A stretch of DNA of 64,000 bases from contig NZ_CP015136.1 of assembly GCF_001618865.1 (NCBI RefSeq), forward strand, positions 4,189,001-4,253,000, read 5' to 3'. The notes beneath the pieces are model-generated. The model saw only the letters and a list, made by a program, of their open reading frames with translations. It was not told the origin of the DNA and did not search any database. A program made the translations under genes and the position numbers. Position 1 is the first letter of the stretch; each line of letters opens with the position of its first letter. Positions 63,462-64,000 of this stretch are shown here, one piece after another. The stretch is from Luteitalea pratensis (GTDB taxonomy: Bacteria; Acidobacteriota; Vicinamibacteria; Vicinamibacterales; Vicinamibacteraceae).

Positions 63462-64000
63462 TTACGTCCGTGCACTGACGACGAGGTACGCGGCCACGGC
63501 GATGAAGAGGATGTTGGGCGCCCATGCCGCGAGCGGGGGAGCGATAGCCCCGGCACTGCCCACGGCCGCGAAGAGGCTCTGTGTCGTCCAGTAGAGGATC
63601 GCGAGGACGATCCCGATCCCGATACCGAAGAGGGTGCCCTTGCGGCCCGTGGTGACGCCAAAGGGAATGGCGATCAGGGTCATGATCAACGTGATGAACG
63701 GGAAGGCCATCTTGCGGTGCAGCGCCACCTGCAGGGGCACGCTGTTGTAGCCCGCCTGATCGAGCTCTGCGATGTGTTGCCGGAGTTGCCCGACCTTCAT
63801 GCGCTCGGCCAGCACCGCCTCCGGTTCCTCGACGCCGAAGTAATCCGGCGTCTCCATGGAGACGGTCCTGGTGGGGAAGACCGAGAAGGCAGTAACCGCG
63901 TTGCGGTCCCCAAAGCTACGCTGCCATCCCAGGTCGGCTCGCCAGGTGTGCGCATTCATGTGTGTCGTGACGCGCGCAAACGTGCGGCCCGTGACGTTCC
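63462..64000 (-). CDS. lptG: LptF/LptG-family permease, C-terminal part
   Basis: This gene is cut by the right edge of the window; about 180 C-terminal residues are visible. It shows a periplasmic region (YFGVEEPEAVLAERMKVGQL), then PLQVALHRKMAFPFITLIMT and two more helices (LFGIGIGIVLAILYWTTQS, NILFIAVAAYLVVSA), the pattern of the C-terminal half of LptF/LptG. These permeases extract LPS from the inner membrane. LptG is preferred to LptF only by resemblance; no ATPase gene is visible to support it. Confidence 0.82.
   Translation of the reverse strand, partial: NVTGRTFARVTTHMNAHTWRADLGWQRSFGDRNAVTAFSVFPTRTVSMETPDYFGVEEPEAVLAERMKVGQLRQHIAELDQAGYNSVPLQVALHRKMAFPFITLIMTLIAIPFGVTTGRKGTLFGIGIGIVLAILYWTTQSLFAAVGSAGAIAPPLAAWAPNILFIAVAAYLVVSART

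Overview
The window is a GC-rich bacterial chromosome segment with densely packed, often overlapping genes. The gene set suggests Acidobacteriota, probably a Vicinamibacteria / Luteitalea-like lineage: an Oar-like TonB-dependent receptor with a carboxypeptidase-like plug extension, a PilMNOPQ-type operon ending in a secretin with a C-terminal cohesin-like domain, a PadR regulator, tandem Tat-exported TldD proteins and PIG-L deacetylases. This placement is inferred from gene content; there is no rRNA here, and I recognised no tRNA or CRISPR array.

Layout. 1-3.4 kb: end of nnrD, tsaE, a small PQ-loop-like membrane protein coupled to a HAD phosphatase, and a divergent GntR/LacI-type regulator. 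3.4-6.2 kb: two tandem PIG-L deacetylases separated by repeat DNA, then a decayed membrane protein gene. 6.2-15.6 kb (minus strand): guaB, secA, an M23 peptidase, comM and mltD. 15.8-18.0 kb: a bacterial microcompartment (BMC) aldehyde dehydrogenase and a single BMC shell protein. 18-29 kb (plus strand): a lipoprotein, a secreted lytic transglycosylase, then pilC-B-M-N-O-P-Q and two pseudopilins. 29-34 kb (minus strand): a nitrogen module of porin, NifA-like activator, amtB and glnK. 34-36 kb: an Ig/PKD lipoprotein and a divergent pseudopilin-like protein. 36-42.5 kb: an amino-sugar / peptidoglycan salvage cluster (MFS transporter, serine hydrolase, glycosidase-like protein, GlcNAc-type kinase, nagB, murQ). 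42.7-49.7 kb: a MoxR/DUF58/Bat-like operon. 49.7-54.5 kb: tldD-tldE-tldD. 54.8-58.1 kb: a TonB-dependent receptor. 58.2-64 kb: an outer-membrane protein gene split by an IS21-family element, then padR, xerD and the end of an lptF/lptG permease gene.

The most interesting signals lie between genes. (1) A shared palindrome, CCGACA-N4-TGTCGG, sits upstream of a sigma-54 promoter for amtB-glnK and a sigma-54-like promoter for the porin, and the sigma-54 activator gene lies between them; this looks like a small self-contained nitrogen regulon. (2) Palindromes that begin GTAGGG and have compensating stem changes abut stop codons throughout the window, and in two or three cases supply the stop codon. 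They have the 5' GTAG and paired (BIME-like) layout of REP elements, but no RAYT transposase gene is present. (3) A second repeat class consists of two facing arms of short tandem units (GGAATGCY, GGAGGAY, GGAACGCA) forming large imperfect hairpins. (4) The IS21 insertion can be read base by base: a 6-bp target duplication, two repeats at each end, and removal in silico restores one open frame across an SH3-like domain.
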